Below are positions 18,735 to 28,842 of a stretch of DNA of 64,000 bases, piece after piece. The DNA comes from Peribacillus acanthi. GTDB lineage: Bacteria > Bacillota > Bacilli > Bacillales > DSM-1321. The stretch covers positions 162,875 to 226,874 of the forward strand of contig NZ_QBBX01000002.1 in the NCBI RefSeq assembly GCF_003073175.1. The letters are read 5' to 3'. A program made the translations under genes and the position numbers. The notes beneath the pieces were generated by a model. It was given only the letters and a program-made list of their open reading frames with translations, had not been told where the DNA came from and searched no databases. The stretch's first letter is position 1. Each line of letters starts with the position of its first letter.

Positions 18735-20087
18735 TTATTCCTTATTTTCGGTAATATCTTTAATCGATTGATGCAGGATTTCAATCATTTCTGCTAATTC
18801 TGATTCTGTAGAAGCTAAAGGTGGCATAAACACAATTACGTTACCTAGAGGTCGTGTCAATAACCCTAATTCTTTAGCCCTTTTCGAAACTTTTACACCT
18901 ATTCGATCATTCCAATGATAAGGTTCTTTTGTTCCTTTGGCGGATACCAGTTCAATTCCAATCATCATACCACTTTGTCGTATGTCCCCAACATGCAGTA
19001 ATTCATGAAATTTCATCATTTTTTCCTGAATGAAAAGTGAAATCTTATCTACATGCTCTAAAAGTTGATTTTTTTCAAATAATTCTAGATTTGCCATTGC
19101 AACCGCACACCCAAGTGGATTCCCAGTATAACTATGACCATGGAAAAAAGTTTTTTGTTCCTCATATGTACCTAAAAAAGCTTCATAAATTCTATTTGTC
19201 GTTAATGTTGCAGCTACGGGGAGGTAGCCACCCGTTAAGCCTTTTCCACATGTAAGAATATCCGGTGTAACATTTTCTAGGTCACATGCAAACATTTTCC
19301 CCGTTCGCCCAAAACCAGTCGCCACTTCATCTGCAATGAACAAAACATCATATTGTATACACAGCTTATGTAGCGCTTTGAGATAGCCTTCAGGCATGAC
19401 AATGATCCCACTAGCACCTTGGACTATTGGTTCAATAATTAACGCGGCAATTTCATGGGCTTTTTCCTGAAAGAGATTTTCAACCTCAGCTAAATATGCT
19501 TGTTTTATATCTTCAGCTGTACCTTCATATTTCGGCCGATACATATTAGGGTAAGGTAATTTTAAACTTGGAAACAATAAACTACTATAAGCCTGGTGAT
19601 ATATGTCAATCGCACCTACTGAAACAGCTCCGATCGTATCTCCATGATAGGCTTCCTTCATCGTCACAAATAAGTTTTTTTCTCTTCTCCCTATATTTCT
19701 CCAGTATTGAAAGGCCATTTTAATAGCAATCTCTACTGCTGTAGCACCTGAATCAGAATAAAATACCTTTTCTAAACCATCTGGAGAGATTTCAACTAGC
19801 TTTTCTGCCAAGAGAATGGCTGGAACATTCGCCATCCCAAGTAAAGTTGTATGTGCCACTTGATCTAATTGATGAATAATGGCTTCATTCAATTCTCGGA
19901 TATTATGACCATGAACATTTAACCAAATGGAAGATACTCCATCATAATATTCATTGCCTTGCATATCAAAAAGTTTACGGTCTTTTCCGTGTGAAATGAT
20001 CAAGGGATCTTCATTTATGTAATCCTGCATTTGAGTGAAAGGATGCCACACATACTTCTTATTTTTTTCTGCTAATTCGTTGTACAT
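18735..20087 (-). CDS. bioA: Adenosylmethionine-8-amino-7-oxononanoate aminotransferase BioA
   Basis: A 450-aa class III PLP aminotransferase that converts KAPA to DAPA in biotin synthesis. Landmarks: VWHPFTQMQDY near the start (BioA hallmark), VFYSDSGATAVEIAIKMA, the FIADEVATGFGRTGKMFA block, and the PLP Lys in DILTCGKGLTGGYLP. ATG 20087 is chosen because AGAAGGGGT lies 7 bases upstream; the longer frame from 20159 would run into the operator. It is divergently transcribed from bioY-bioD-bioB. Confidence 0.95.
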   Translation of the reverse strand: MYNELAEKNKKYVWHPFTQMQDYINEDPLIISHGKDRKLFDMQGNEYYDGVSSIWLNVHGHNIRELNEAIIHQLDQVAHTTLLGMANVPAILLAEKLVEISPDGLEKVFYSDSGATAVEIAIKMAFQYWRNIGRREKNLFVTMKEAYHGDTIGAVSVGAIDIYHQAYSSLLFPSLKLPYPNMYRPKYEGTAEDIKQAYLAEVENLFQEKAHEIAALIIEPIVQGASGIIVMPEGYLKALHKLCIQYDVLFIADEVATGFGRTGKMFACDLENVTPDILTCGKGLTGGYLPVAATLTTNRIYEAFLGTYEEQKTFFHGHSYTGNPLGCAVAMANLELFEKNQLLEHVDKISLFIQEKMMKFHELLHVGDIRQSGMMIGIELVSAKGTKEPYHWNDRIGVKVSKRAKELGLLTRPLGNVIVFMPPLASTESELAEMIEILHQSIKDITENKE

Positions 20088-20114
20088 AACCATACCCCTT
20101 CTCTTAAAACTAAA

Positions 20115-20143
20115 TGTTAACCTATTATATAATTTAGTTGACA
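20115..20143. promoter_or_regulatory. BirA-type biotin operator in the divergent bioA/bioY promoter region
   Basis: TGTTAAC (20115-20121), 15 bases, then GTTGACA (20137-20143): the inverted repeat and spacing of BirA (biotin repressor/ligase) sites. The right half contains TTGACA (20138-20143), a likely -35 for bioY on the plus strand. The spacer contains TATAAT on the minus strand, a likely -10 for bioA. One site can thus control both directions. Confidence 0.8.
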
Positions 20144-20210
20144 TATTTTTTATTAGCATGGTAGTTTATTTTTAATAGTTTGTCAATTAACAATTTAATT
20201 GGGGGATACC

Positions 20211-20783
20211 ATGCAGAACAAAACTTTTTCATTAACAGTCGTGTCTTTATTTGCATCACTTACAAGTATTGGTGCTTTTATCAAGATTCCTTTACCGGTA
20301 GTGCCATTTACACTTCAAATCTTATTTGTATTTTTAGCTGGTAGTCTTTTAGGGAGCAAGAAAGGGATGTTGAGTCAACTTCTCTACGTAGGGATTGGCA
20401 TAATAGGAGTACCTGTATTTGCATCAGGAGGGGGACCAGAATATATTTTTAGACCTACATTCGGGTACTTAATAGGATTTATCGTTGCTGCTTACGTAAT
20501 CGGTTTCATTTTGGAAAGAACAAATGGAGATGTTTTCAAAAATTTGCTGTTTGCTAATTTTATTGGATTACTCATTGTTTATGTTGTTGGTGTCTCCTAT
20601 CTATATTTAGCCTTAAATACGTGGGTGGGAACCCCAACATCTTTTCAAGCCGTGATGATGATGGGATTTGCATATAGCATTGTCCAAGATTTATTCTTAG
20701 TGTTTTTCGCTAGCGTATTAGCGAAACGATTATATGCATTTTTTGCCAAAGTACGGATTGAACATCGAAAGGTGGCTGCCTAA
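20211..20783 (+). CDS. bioY: Biotin transporter BioY
   Basis: A 190-aa integral membrane S-component for biotin uptake, with about six helices. Landmarks: PLPVVPFTLQILFVFLAG and FRPTFGYLIGFIVAAYVIG. ATG 20211 follows TTGGGGGATACC. It can work with a shared ECF energy module. It heads the bioY-bioD-bioB operon, so the cell couples uptake and late synthesis under one operator. Confidence 0.93.
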   Translation: MQNKTFSLTVVSLFASLTSIGAFIKIPLPVVPFTLQILFVFLAGSLLGSKKGMLSQLLYVGIGIIGVPVFASGGGPEYIFRPTFGYLIGFIVAAYVIGFILERTNGDVFKNLLFANFIGLLIVYVVGVSYLYLALNTWVGTPTSFQAVMMMGFAYSIVQDLFLVFFASVLAKRLYAFFAKVRIEHRKVAA

Positions 20784-20784
20784 T

Positions 20785-21429
20785 ATGGGAATCGGCTACT
20801 TCATGACGGGTACAGATACTAATATTGGGAAAACCATTGCAACAACATATTTAGTAGACTTTCTACAAAAACAAGGTTTTGACGCCATTCCTTACAAACC
20901 AATTCAAAGTGGGACAATTAGGAAGAATAATAGATTGATAGGGGAAGATGTAGACTTTTACAAAGAACACCTACAACTTCAAGAAGACTATTCTTATTAC
21001 AATACATATACCCTTCACACTCCTGTATCTCCACATTTAGCTTGCAAACTAGAAAATCAACACATGGATGAAGAGCTAATTCTAAGCAGATACAAGGAAT
21101 TAGAAAAGCTACATGATGTCGTCATCGTTGAAGGGGCAGGAGGGGTAGCCGTCCCATTGATGGAAAATTTTAATACGATTAGCCTAATTAAGCTATTGAA
21201 CATTCCCGTTATTATTGTTACCACTTTAAAATTGGGGACAATTAATCATACTCTTCTTACGGCAGAGTATTTAAAGAACCATCATATTAACATTAAAGGA
21301 TTAATCATCAATAGAGTTCCATCCACTTTAAATGAGATGGAAGAGGATAATATGTTCATGATAAAAAAACTAACATGTCTTGATATATTAGGTTGGATCC
21401 CAGAGATGGAAGAAAATATAATAGCGTAA
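20785..21429 (+). CDS. bioD: Dethiobiotin synthetase BioD
   Basis: A 214-aa ATP-dependent enzyme that closes the ureido ring of dethiobiotin from DAPA and CO2. The N-terminal P-loop FMTGTDTNIGKT and the VIVEGAGGVAVPL motif are diagnostic. It starts one base after the bioY stop, with AAAGGTGG upstream; a longer in-frame extension to 20734 would overlap bioY and is rejected. Confidence 0.94.
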   Translation: MGIGYFMTGTDTNIGKTIATTYLVDFLQKQGFDAIPYKPIQSGTIRKNNRLIGEDVDFYKEHLQLQEDYSYYNTYTLHTPVSPHLACKLENQHMDEELILSRYKELEKLHDVVIVEGAGGVAVPLMENFNTISLIKLLNIPVIIVTTLKLGTINHTLLTAEYLKNHHINIKGLIINRVPSTLNEMEEDNMFMIKKLTCLDILGWIPEMEENIIA

Positions 21430-21442
21430 AGGTGGTTATACC

Positions 21443-22450
21443 ATGAATTGGTCAGAATTAGCATACGAAGTCATTCAAGGGAAAGAAATAACAAATGAAG
21501 AAGCATTGAGCATTTTAACCAGTGATGATGATGAGTTACTCTTACTTTTACAAGGTGCATTTATTATACGTAAGCATTATTATGGGAAAAAAGTAAAACT
21601 CAATATGATTATCAATGCAAAGAGCGGCTATTGCCCAGAGGATTGCGGTTATTGTTCCCAATCTTCTATTTCAAGTGCACCCATCGACAAATATCCATTT
21701 TTATCAAAAGAAGAAATTCTTGAAGGTGCTAAACGTGCCTTTGATTTAAAAGCAGGAACTTATTGTATCGTGGCCAGTGGTCGTGGACCAACCAATCGTG
21801 ATGTAAACACGGTAAGCGAAGCAGTGAAGGAGATCAAGGAACAGTATGGATTAAAGGTTTGTGCATGCCTAGGTCTAATCAAAGATAACCAAGCAAATCA
21901 ATTACACGAAGCTGGTGTCGACCGCTACAATCATAATTTAAATACATCTCAGGAGCATCATGAGTACATAACTACCACACACACTTATCAAGATCGTGTA
22001 GATACAGTGGAAAAAATCAAGAAAGCAGGAATATCACCATGCTCAGGCGCGATCATTGGAATGAAGGAAACTCTTCAAGACGTAATCTCATTAGCTCGTT
22101 CTTTACGCGAATTAGATGCCGATTCTATCCCAATTAACTTCCTTCATGCCATAAAAGGGACCAAATTGGAAGATGCTAACGAGTTGAATCCACGATATTG
22201 TTTAAAAGTTTTAGCCTTATTCCGCTTCATGAACCCTACAAAAGAAATTCGTATTTCAGGTGGCCGTGAAGTAAATCTTCGTAGTCTACAACCTTTAGGG
22301 CTATTCGCTGCTAATAGTATCTTCATTGGAGATTATTTAACGACAGAGGGACAGGAAACCAATAAGGATCATGCGATGTTAGAGGATTTGGGGTTTGAAA
22401 TTGAATTGGTTCAAAAACAAGAGGAGAGAATGTTAGAAGGCTCTCTATGA
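21443..22450 (+). CDS. bioB: Biotin synthase BioB
   Basis: A 335-aa radical-SAM enzyme that inserts sulfur into dethiobiotin. The CxxxCxxC cluster motif is in GYCPEDCGYCSQS (about residues 62-70). The second Fe-S cluster ligands are supported by YCIVASGRGP and the RISGGREVNLR region. AAAGGTGG lies 7 bases before the ATG. It is the last gene of the biotin operon and is followed by a terminator. bioF and a pimeloyl-producing gene (bioI or bioW) are not present here. Confidence 0.95.
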   Translation: MNWSELAYEVIQGKEITNEEALSILTSDDDELLLLLQGAFIIRKHYYGKKVKLNMIINAKSGYCPEDCGYCSQSSISSAPIDKYPFLSKEEILEGAKRAFDLKAGTYCIVASGRGPTNRDVNTVSEAVKEIKEQYGLKVCACLGLIKDNQANQLHEAGVDRYNHNLNTSQEHHEYITTTHTYQDRVDTVEKIKKAGISPCSGAIIGMKETLQDVISLARSLRELDADSIPINFLHAIKGTKLEDANELNPRYCLKVLALFRFMNPTKEIRISGGREVNLRSLQPLGLFAANSIFIGDYLTTEGQETNKDHAMLEDLGFEIELVQKQEERMLEGSL

Positions 22451-22514
22451 GTCTCTTCCAAATTCATTACATATAGTCCGTATTACTAATTATTATAAAC
22501 TACCGTATTCCCAC

Positions 22515-22548
22515 GAAACCTTGTTAACTCAAGGTTTCATTTTTTTTC
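22515..22548 (+). terminator. Terminator of the biotin operon
   Basis: Perfect 9-bp arms GAAACCTTG and CAAGGTTTC, then A and eight T. Confidence 0.88.
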
Positions 22549-23056
22549 CTACTATGTAGAACAAAGATTGAAATCTATATATAAAATTGTTATTACATTT
22601 CTAATTATTAGGGGAGATTAAATTCCCCCTTCATCTGTTTCAATTCAAACTACATACATTAGTCTTAAAGAGCTTATAAGCCTATTTTAGTATATATTAT
22701 CCTTTTGGTTTACTAGGATTAACTTTCAAGGAGCATTTTAGATAAAATAAACACAAAAATCCGTGACTATTGACCTCTATACATTGGTAAAGCTTACGAA
22801 TTCACAAGGGAAAATGTCTAATTTTGACTCAAAAACATTACTTTTTCCGTGTTCTATCAAAAAACTCCTACCTCAACAACCCCAATTTACTTCTATCCCT
22901 TTTCCCACTTATTATTACTCTTATAGTTTGATTAATTCTAACATTACGAAAATTCAACAATGGTAGAGGGAATCAAAATTATAGGTTAATAGATATTGAT
23001 ACAGCATTAACCCAAAACGAAACCAATAAAACTAGTGGAGAGGAAGAAATACGCAC
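22549..23056 (+). other. Gene-free upstream region of the interrupted protease
   Basis: About 500 bases without a supportable gene. It ends in GGAGAGGAAG, the Shine-Dalgarno site of the protease leader. An imperfect GGGGAGATT/AATTCCCC hairpin lies near 22611-22630. No clear promoter could be assigned. Confidence 0.4.
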
Positions 23057-23197
23057 ATGAAACACATCAAAAAGAAAATCATCAAACAAGCAACAGCCCT
23101 TACATTAGGGGTAGGTTTAGTTTCTAGCAGTTTGGTAGCTCCATTTGTTAATTCACCATCAAGAGTCCGTGCTGTCACGACTTTAAATTCTGAGTCT

Positions 23198-23202
23198 ATT
23201 CT
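23198..23202. repeat. Left target-site duplication ATTCT
   Basis: ATTCT immediately before the left inverted repeat; the same five bases follow the right repeat at 23999-24003. Confidence 0.92.
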
Positions 23203-23240
23203 GGGGTAGCGTCAGGAAAATGCGGATTTACAACGATAAG
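23203..23240 (+). repeat. Left terminal inverted repeat (38 bp)
   Basis: Starts GGGGTAGCGTCAGG and ends CAACGATAAG. It matches the reverse complement of the right end except at two positions (G/A in the middle, A/T near the inner edge). Confidence 0.93.
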
Positions 23241-23257
23241 GAAACTTTTACCCATAA

Positions 23258-23283
23258 AAAAAGCCGATTTCAAGGAATCGACT
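23258..23283 (-). terminator. Terminator of the VOC gene inside the cassette
   Basis: Read on the minus strand, AGTCGATT and AATCGGCT pair around CCTTGA, followed by seven T. Confidence 0.75.
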
Positions 23284-23354
23284 GTTGAACTAAAGCACTC
23301 CGTTAGTTTAGTAAACTTTTTGATAGATATAGAGTGAACAGCCTCCGTACCATG

Positions 23355-23762
23355 TTATGCCTTGGGCCAACCGCTCCATATATCAATCTTGTTTCCAGAT
23401 GGGTCATAAGCATAAAAATTCTGCCCACATTCGGCGTTATCCTCAATATCGGTTACATGAGTACCTGACAGTTTCAGTCTGCTGTAAAGTTCATTAAAAT
23501 TCTCAACTTCGATTGTCATGATGCACTGCTCAGACCCACCAATTTCTGTATAATTCACATTGATTGGCTCTTTCGACTTGATTAAAAAAATTGTTTGCTC
23601 AAAACCTATGCTCAACTGTGCCTGATTCTCATGAACTGGTCTCAATAGTTTCAAACCAAGTTGTTCAACATACCATATTGCAGATTCTTCAGTGTTTATT
23701 GCAGGTAGATACACACACTGGATCTTTTTCACCCCAGTCAACATTTGTTTTTGCAAATTCAT
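23355..23762 (-). CDS. VOC-superfamily (glyoxalase/bleomycin-resistance-like) protein, cassette passenger
   Basis: A 135-aa protein with the paired beta-alpha-beta-beta-beta layout of VOC proteins: KKIQCVYLPAINTEESAIWYVEQLGLKLL at the start and the closing NFYAYDPSGNKIDIWSGW. Such proteins bind metal and act on, or sequester, small compounds; this one has no predictable substrate. ATG 23762 follows GAGAGGGGG; the TTG at 23774 overlaps that site. It is the sole gene of the Tn3-ended cassette, runs opposite to the host protease gene and has its own terminator, as expected of a self-contained passenger. Confidence 0.85.
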   Translation of the reverse strand: MNLQKQMLTGVKKIQCVYLPAINTEESAIWYVEQLGLKLLRPVHENQAQLSIGFEQTIFLIKSKEPINVNYTEIGGSEQCIMTIEVENFNELYSRLKLSGTHVTDIEDNAECGQNFYAYDPSGNKIDIWSGWPKA

Positions 23763-23960
23763 TCCCCCTCTCAATTGAATAATTTGGAAAACTGTTCCAT
23801 TTATAATAATACCATAATACCTTCTGTTAAAAGGAATTATTCTGCTTCGTTAGTTTAAGTAGAAACCTTCACAATCTCAATAGAGTAAAGACTATTGAGA
23901 CATATCCAAAATACCTCTAAATTAGGATTTACAATGTCTCATAAGACTTGTATCAAATTG

Positions 23961-23998
23961 CTTAACGTTGTAAATTCGCATTTTCCTGACGCTACCCC
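23961..23998 (-). repeat. Right terminal inverted repeat (38 bp)
   Basis: Reads CTTAACGTTG to GACGCTACCCC on the plus strand and is the inverse of the left end with two differences. The ATTCT copy follows at 23999-24003. Confidence 0.93.
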
Positions 23999-26900
23999 AT
24001 TCTTGCAAATTTGAGCTCAGAGCAAAGACAAGCCTTAAATCAGTTTTCAACAGATAATCAGTCGGGTTTTTATCTAGATTCAACGGTTAATTTAGATAGT
24101 GTCAACACAGTATCGGTTATTATTTCATTTAAAAATAAGCCACAAAAAATTGCAAAATTAGAGGCTGTTGTAAAAGGTAAAAGCTTATCTGACGAACAAG
24201 CAAAAAGCAATGCAGAAGCAGACCATGAAACATTTAAAAAAGATTTAGATACAATTTTTAAAGATAAATCTGATGGATCATACAAAATAAAACGCGAATA
24301 TAAGCACGCATTCAACGGAGTCGCGTTGGAAGTACCAGCCAATAAGCTTAATGAATTAATGAAATCAGACGCAGTTTTAGCAATATATAGTGATGTAACC
24401 GTACAAGCAGAACCTTCCATTGAAAACTCTACAAAAACTGAAGGACAAGGGATGGCAGACGAGCGAGCTTTCCTGAAGGTAGATCAATTACACCAACGAG
24501 GTTACACAGGTAAAGGTGTTAAGGTTGCTATACTGGATACAGGTATTGATTACAACCACCCAGACTTGAAGGATGCCTATGAGGGAGGCTACGATTTCGT
24601 AAATAATGAAAATGATCCGATGGAAACGACATACGAAGACTGGATTAAAGCAGGAAAACCAGGCAATGCAGCCGCTTATGTTACTGATCATGGAACTCAC
24701 GTGTCTGGTACGATTGCTGGTCAAGGTACAAATAAGAGCGAATACGCAACAAAGGGCATCGCTCCTGATGCGCAAATTTATGCATACCGTGTTCTTGGCC
24801 CTGGGGGGAGCGGAGCTACAGAAGGTATAATTGCGGCAATTGATCATGCAGTGGCTGAAGGCATGGACGTTATGAATCTATCTTTAGGGGCTAATTATAA
24901 TGACCCTATGTATCCAACTAGTATCGCCATTAACAACGCAGTGCTAAGCGGAGTGACCGCAATTGTAGCCGCTGGGAACGCTGGGAACAAAATGTACACA
25001 CTAGGTTCACCGGGTACCGCAGCTTTGGCACTTACAGTAGGGGCGAGCAGTGTTCCGATTACGACTGTTGCTGCGAAGGGATCGCTAGGGGATATATCCG
25101 CAGATTTGCGATTCATGGCAAGGGGATATACAGATGACATAACTGAGTTAAAGGGACAAGTGAATACAATTGTAGATGTTGGTATTGGAGACCCTGCCGG
25201 CTATTCCGGTAAAAACGTAAATGGAAAAATCGTTCTCATCAGTCGTGGAACTTACACTTTAGATTCAAAAATTGCTTACGCAAAGTCAAAAGGGGCAGCC
25301 ATTGTCCTAATGTACAATGATAATAGAGAAGAAGGCTATATTCCAGCTTATTTCGGAGAAGGAGTTAACTTCATTCCAACATTCAATTTGACTCATGAAG
25401 ATGGATTAGCTTTGAAGCAAAAAATACAAGCAGGTTCCAATAGCTTTACCTTTACTGAAATGAGTGAAGCAAAAACAGAGGGAGATACAATGGCAGATTT
25501 CAGTTCCCGTGGGCCTTCCCGTGTAACCTATGAGATTAAACCTGAAATTACCGCTCCAGGTGTAAGCGTATTATCAACTGTTCCTAGCTTTATTAACAGT
25601 CCAAATGATACGACTAATTATTCAATTGCCTATAAACGTATGTCTGGAACATCCATGGCAACTCCATTTACATCGGGTGTTGCTGCATTATTATTACAAG
25701 CAAAACCAGAACTAGAACCTGAAGAAGTAAAAGCTATTTTAATGAATACTGCAGATCCGTTAACTAAACCATATAGTGTCTTTGAACAAGGTGCAGGGCG
25801 CGTGGATCCTTTTGAGGCCATTCATTCTTCAATTGAAATAAAAGTGAAAGATAAAACCACGACAATCTCAACTGGTAAAGAAAAGCAGATAAAGGAAGAG
25901 ACAGGTGCACTTAGCTTCGGCAAGGTCGTTTCTAATGAAAAGGATTTTAAAGATTCCCGTAATGTAACGATTGAAAATAATGGAGTAAAAGAAAAAACTT
26001 TTGATGTAAAGGTTACCTTCCAATCGGATGTTAGAGAATCAAAAGATGCGGAGAAAAATGGTGTAGAATTAAAGACAGATGTGTCTATTAAAGTACCAGC
26101 CAATAGTCAGATTACTAGAAATGTTTCACTATCGATTCCAAAAACAGCGGAAATAGGGGTCTATGAAGGGTTTATCGTTTATACAAACCATGAGGATCCT
26201 TCTGAAACGTATCAAGTTCCATTTGGTGTACGCGTGGTGAATGAAGGTATTGAAACATTTAATGTTGTTAAGCCTTTATATTCAACTGATACAGCTTGGC
26301 CAGCTAATTCCTATCCATTCCTTGGATTTGAATTCACATTAAAATCACATATGAAAACATTAGATGTCATATTACATGATCCAAAGACAGGTAAAGACCT
26401 TGGATTAGTAGGGTCCTTTGATCCAATCCTAATAAATAATGAGCAATCCTATTTTATCGCAAGAGGATTTAGTAATGTTTACTATCCATTTACGAATGAT
26501 TCAGATAATCCAATCAGCTATATTCCTGAAATTGTTCAAACAGGGCATTACCAGTTGAAGCTAGTAGGAACAAATGAAGAAGGTAAAGCCTTTACTGCTG
26601 CTTCAGATGTCATCTATGAGCTTGCTGCACCTACGATGACATCTACTTTCGATGCCTTAGAACAAAAAGTAATCGAATATAATGATAGTCAATTTAATGA
26701 AAAAGGCGAATTTTTATATGACTTTAACATTAATCTTCATGATCCTGAAGTCGAACAAGCGAATCGTTTTGGTAGCGATTTAGATCAATCTAGTAATTCC
26801 GTCGTTTCCTTCTATAACAGTCCATTTCCAGCAAATCCAATAAAGACAGATAAAGACGGAAATTATACAGATCAAATATTAGTGAGGAAGCAGGCTGCAC

Positions 26901-27997
26901 CATTAGATGTAGCATTTTATGGTTTTGATGCAGCTGGAAACTTCACTGCAGATGCTTCTCATATGTTAAAAGTTGTGTTTGTTGATCATAAATTACCATA
27001 TTACTATTTGAAGGCAAATAAGAAAACCGTAACAACAGGCGAATCTGTAAACTATAGCGTTCGCTCTAATAATGTAAAAAATTTAAAAACGACAAAAATT
27101 ACGTTACCTGTTGACCCAACTCTAGTAGCAATCGAAAATGTAGCGGTTAATGAGGCAGTGAAACAATATGGTGACGCCCATGTTTCTGTCACGTCTACAC
27201 CTTCAGGATCAAGAAGTAACTATAGTCTTACTTTTACGTATTTAGGCAATAAAGCATTACCAGAAGATTTGGAGCTATTCAATTTCGATTTAAAGGCTTT
27301 GAATAAGTACACAAGAAGTGTGCCATTTAGTTGGTATTCAATGAGCGCATCAACAATCGATCAATCAGATGTTGAGACGAAAAATGTTTACACTTATATG
27401 GAAACCTATACAACCAAATCCACTTACTCAAAATTAGATGGTGCTTTAAAGCTAGAGGGAACGATAAATCCTTCTACTGGTGAAATGAACTACGCTATAG
27501 AACAAAGAAACATCGGTGCAAAAGTAACGGTCACATCTGATGATGGCAATACCATTATTGAAGCTCCTATTACTACTAAAAATGGTTCATATAGCGCAGA
27601 AGGAATAAAGGCTGAAAAAACGCCATATATAGTAAAAGTAGATGTTCCTGGACACTTTACGATAAACAAACAACTAGTATTATCAAATGAAATTCGAGGA
27701 GAAACTGTTGGAAAGAGACAAAACTATCATTTGCCAATAGCTGCTGCAGGAGATTCGAATAAAGATGATGTCATTGACGTATTAGATGCATTAGAAGTAC
27801 AGAAGTATTGGGGTTCAGATCATGCACCTACTGACTTTAACTTCGATAAAGTGGTGGATGAAAAAGACATGAATTACATTACCAAAAACTACGGATTACA
27901 AAATCCAACTGTAGCAGATGCACCAAAAGCTAAAGATTCCTATAAAGGGACTACATTGGACAATATTTTGACGAAATTAGGATTAAAGTAAAAAAAT

Positions 27998-28038
27998 AAA
28001 AACTGCCTGTCTCGTTCGTTTTTGAGACAGGCAGTTTT
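27998..28038 (+). terminator. Terminator of the protease gene
   Basis: AAACTGCCTGTCTC and GAGACAGGCAGTTT, then T's; strong 14-bp stem. Confidence 0.9.
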
Positions 28039-28039
28039 T

Positions 28040-28727
<688 letters not shown>

Positions 28728-28760
28728 AAAAGCGACACTATTTCAAGTGTCGCTTTTTTC
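28728..28760 (+). terminator. Intrinsic terminator without a clear upstream gene
   Basis: AAAAGCGACACT and AGTGTCGCTTTT, then T's. The plus strand upstream has no ORF for 690 bases. Confidence 0.8.
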
Positions 28761-28805
28761 TTGCTATTAATTTGTTAATTGTTTGTTCAACGTTTATACA
28801 ATTAT

Positions 28806-28836
28806 AATGCAGAGGTGTACAATACCTTTCTGCATT
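28806..28836 (-). terminator. Terminator of the sigma/anti-sigma gene
   Basis: AATGCAGAAAGGT and ACCTCTGCATT pair with one mismatch on the minus strand, just after the stop codon at 28843. Confidence 0.55.
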
Positions 28837-28842
28837 GTAATT

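Larger units (their letters stand above)
23203..23998. mobile_element. 796-bp non-autonomous cassette with Tn3-family ends carrying a VOC gene
   Basis: The ends are 38-bp inverted repeats beginning GGGGTAGCGTCAGG, differing at two positions. They are flanked by a direct 5-bp duplication, ATTCT. Terminal GGGG, 38-bp ends and a 5-bp target copy are Tn3-family traits; from memory the end sequence resembles Tn1546-type ends. Inside there is only a VOC-family gene and its terminator, with no transposase or resolvase. It would need a Tn3-family transposase in trans, as do the elements called TIMEs or mobile insertion cassettes. Confidence 0.92.
23057..27991 (+). pseudogene. Large secreted S8 subtilase with dockerin-like end, split by an insertion
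   Basis: Originally one 1377-codon gene. The first 48 codons (23057-23200) give a signal peptide (KQATALTLGVGLVSSSLVA); the 796-bp element then brings an in-frame TAG at 23207. The frame resumes at 24002 and is open to 27991. Removing the element and one ATTCT copy restores the frame exactly. In the downstream part (numbering from 24011): I9 propeptide-like region (about 30-125), Asp in AILDTGIDYNHPDL (175), His in DHGTHVSGTIAG (230), a PA-type insert (about 350-470), Ser in MSGTSMATPF (547), Fn3-like domains, and two dockerin-like calcium loops (GDSNKDDVIDVLDALEVQ and a second, about 1248-1296). It is Vpr-like but much larger. The TTG at 24011 has no ribosome site and no signal peptide, so export is probably lost. 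Confidence 0.88.

Noticed and set aside
22763-22966. 67-codon open frame upstream of the protease leader
   Set aside because: No ribosome site, odd composition and no recognisable pattern; the region looks like untranslated sequence.
23241-23354. Possible resolvase (res) site inside the cassette
   Set aside because: No convincing set of inverted subsites could be seen, and no resolvase gene is present.
24011-24013. TTG as a true start of the protease
   Set aside because: No ribosome site, no signal peptide, and the frame joins perfectly to a real leader across the insertion.
24070-26103. Several long antisense frames inside the protease gene
   Set aside because: They mirror the codon bias of the sense frame and lack starts with ribosome sites.
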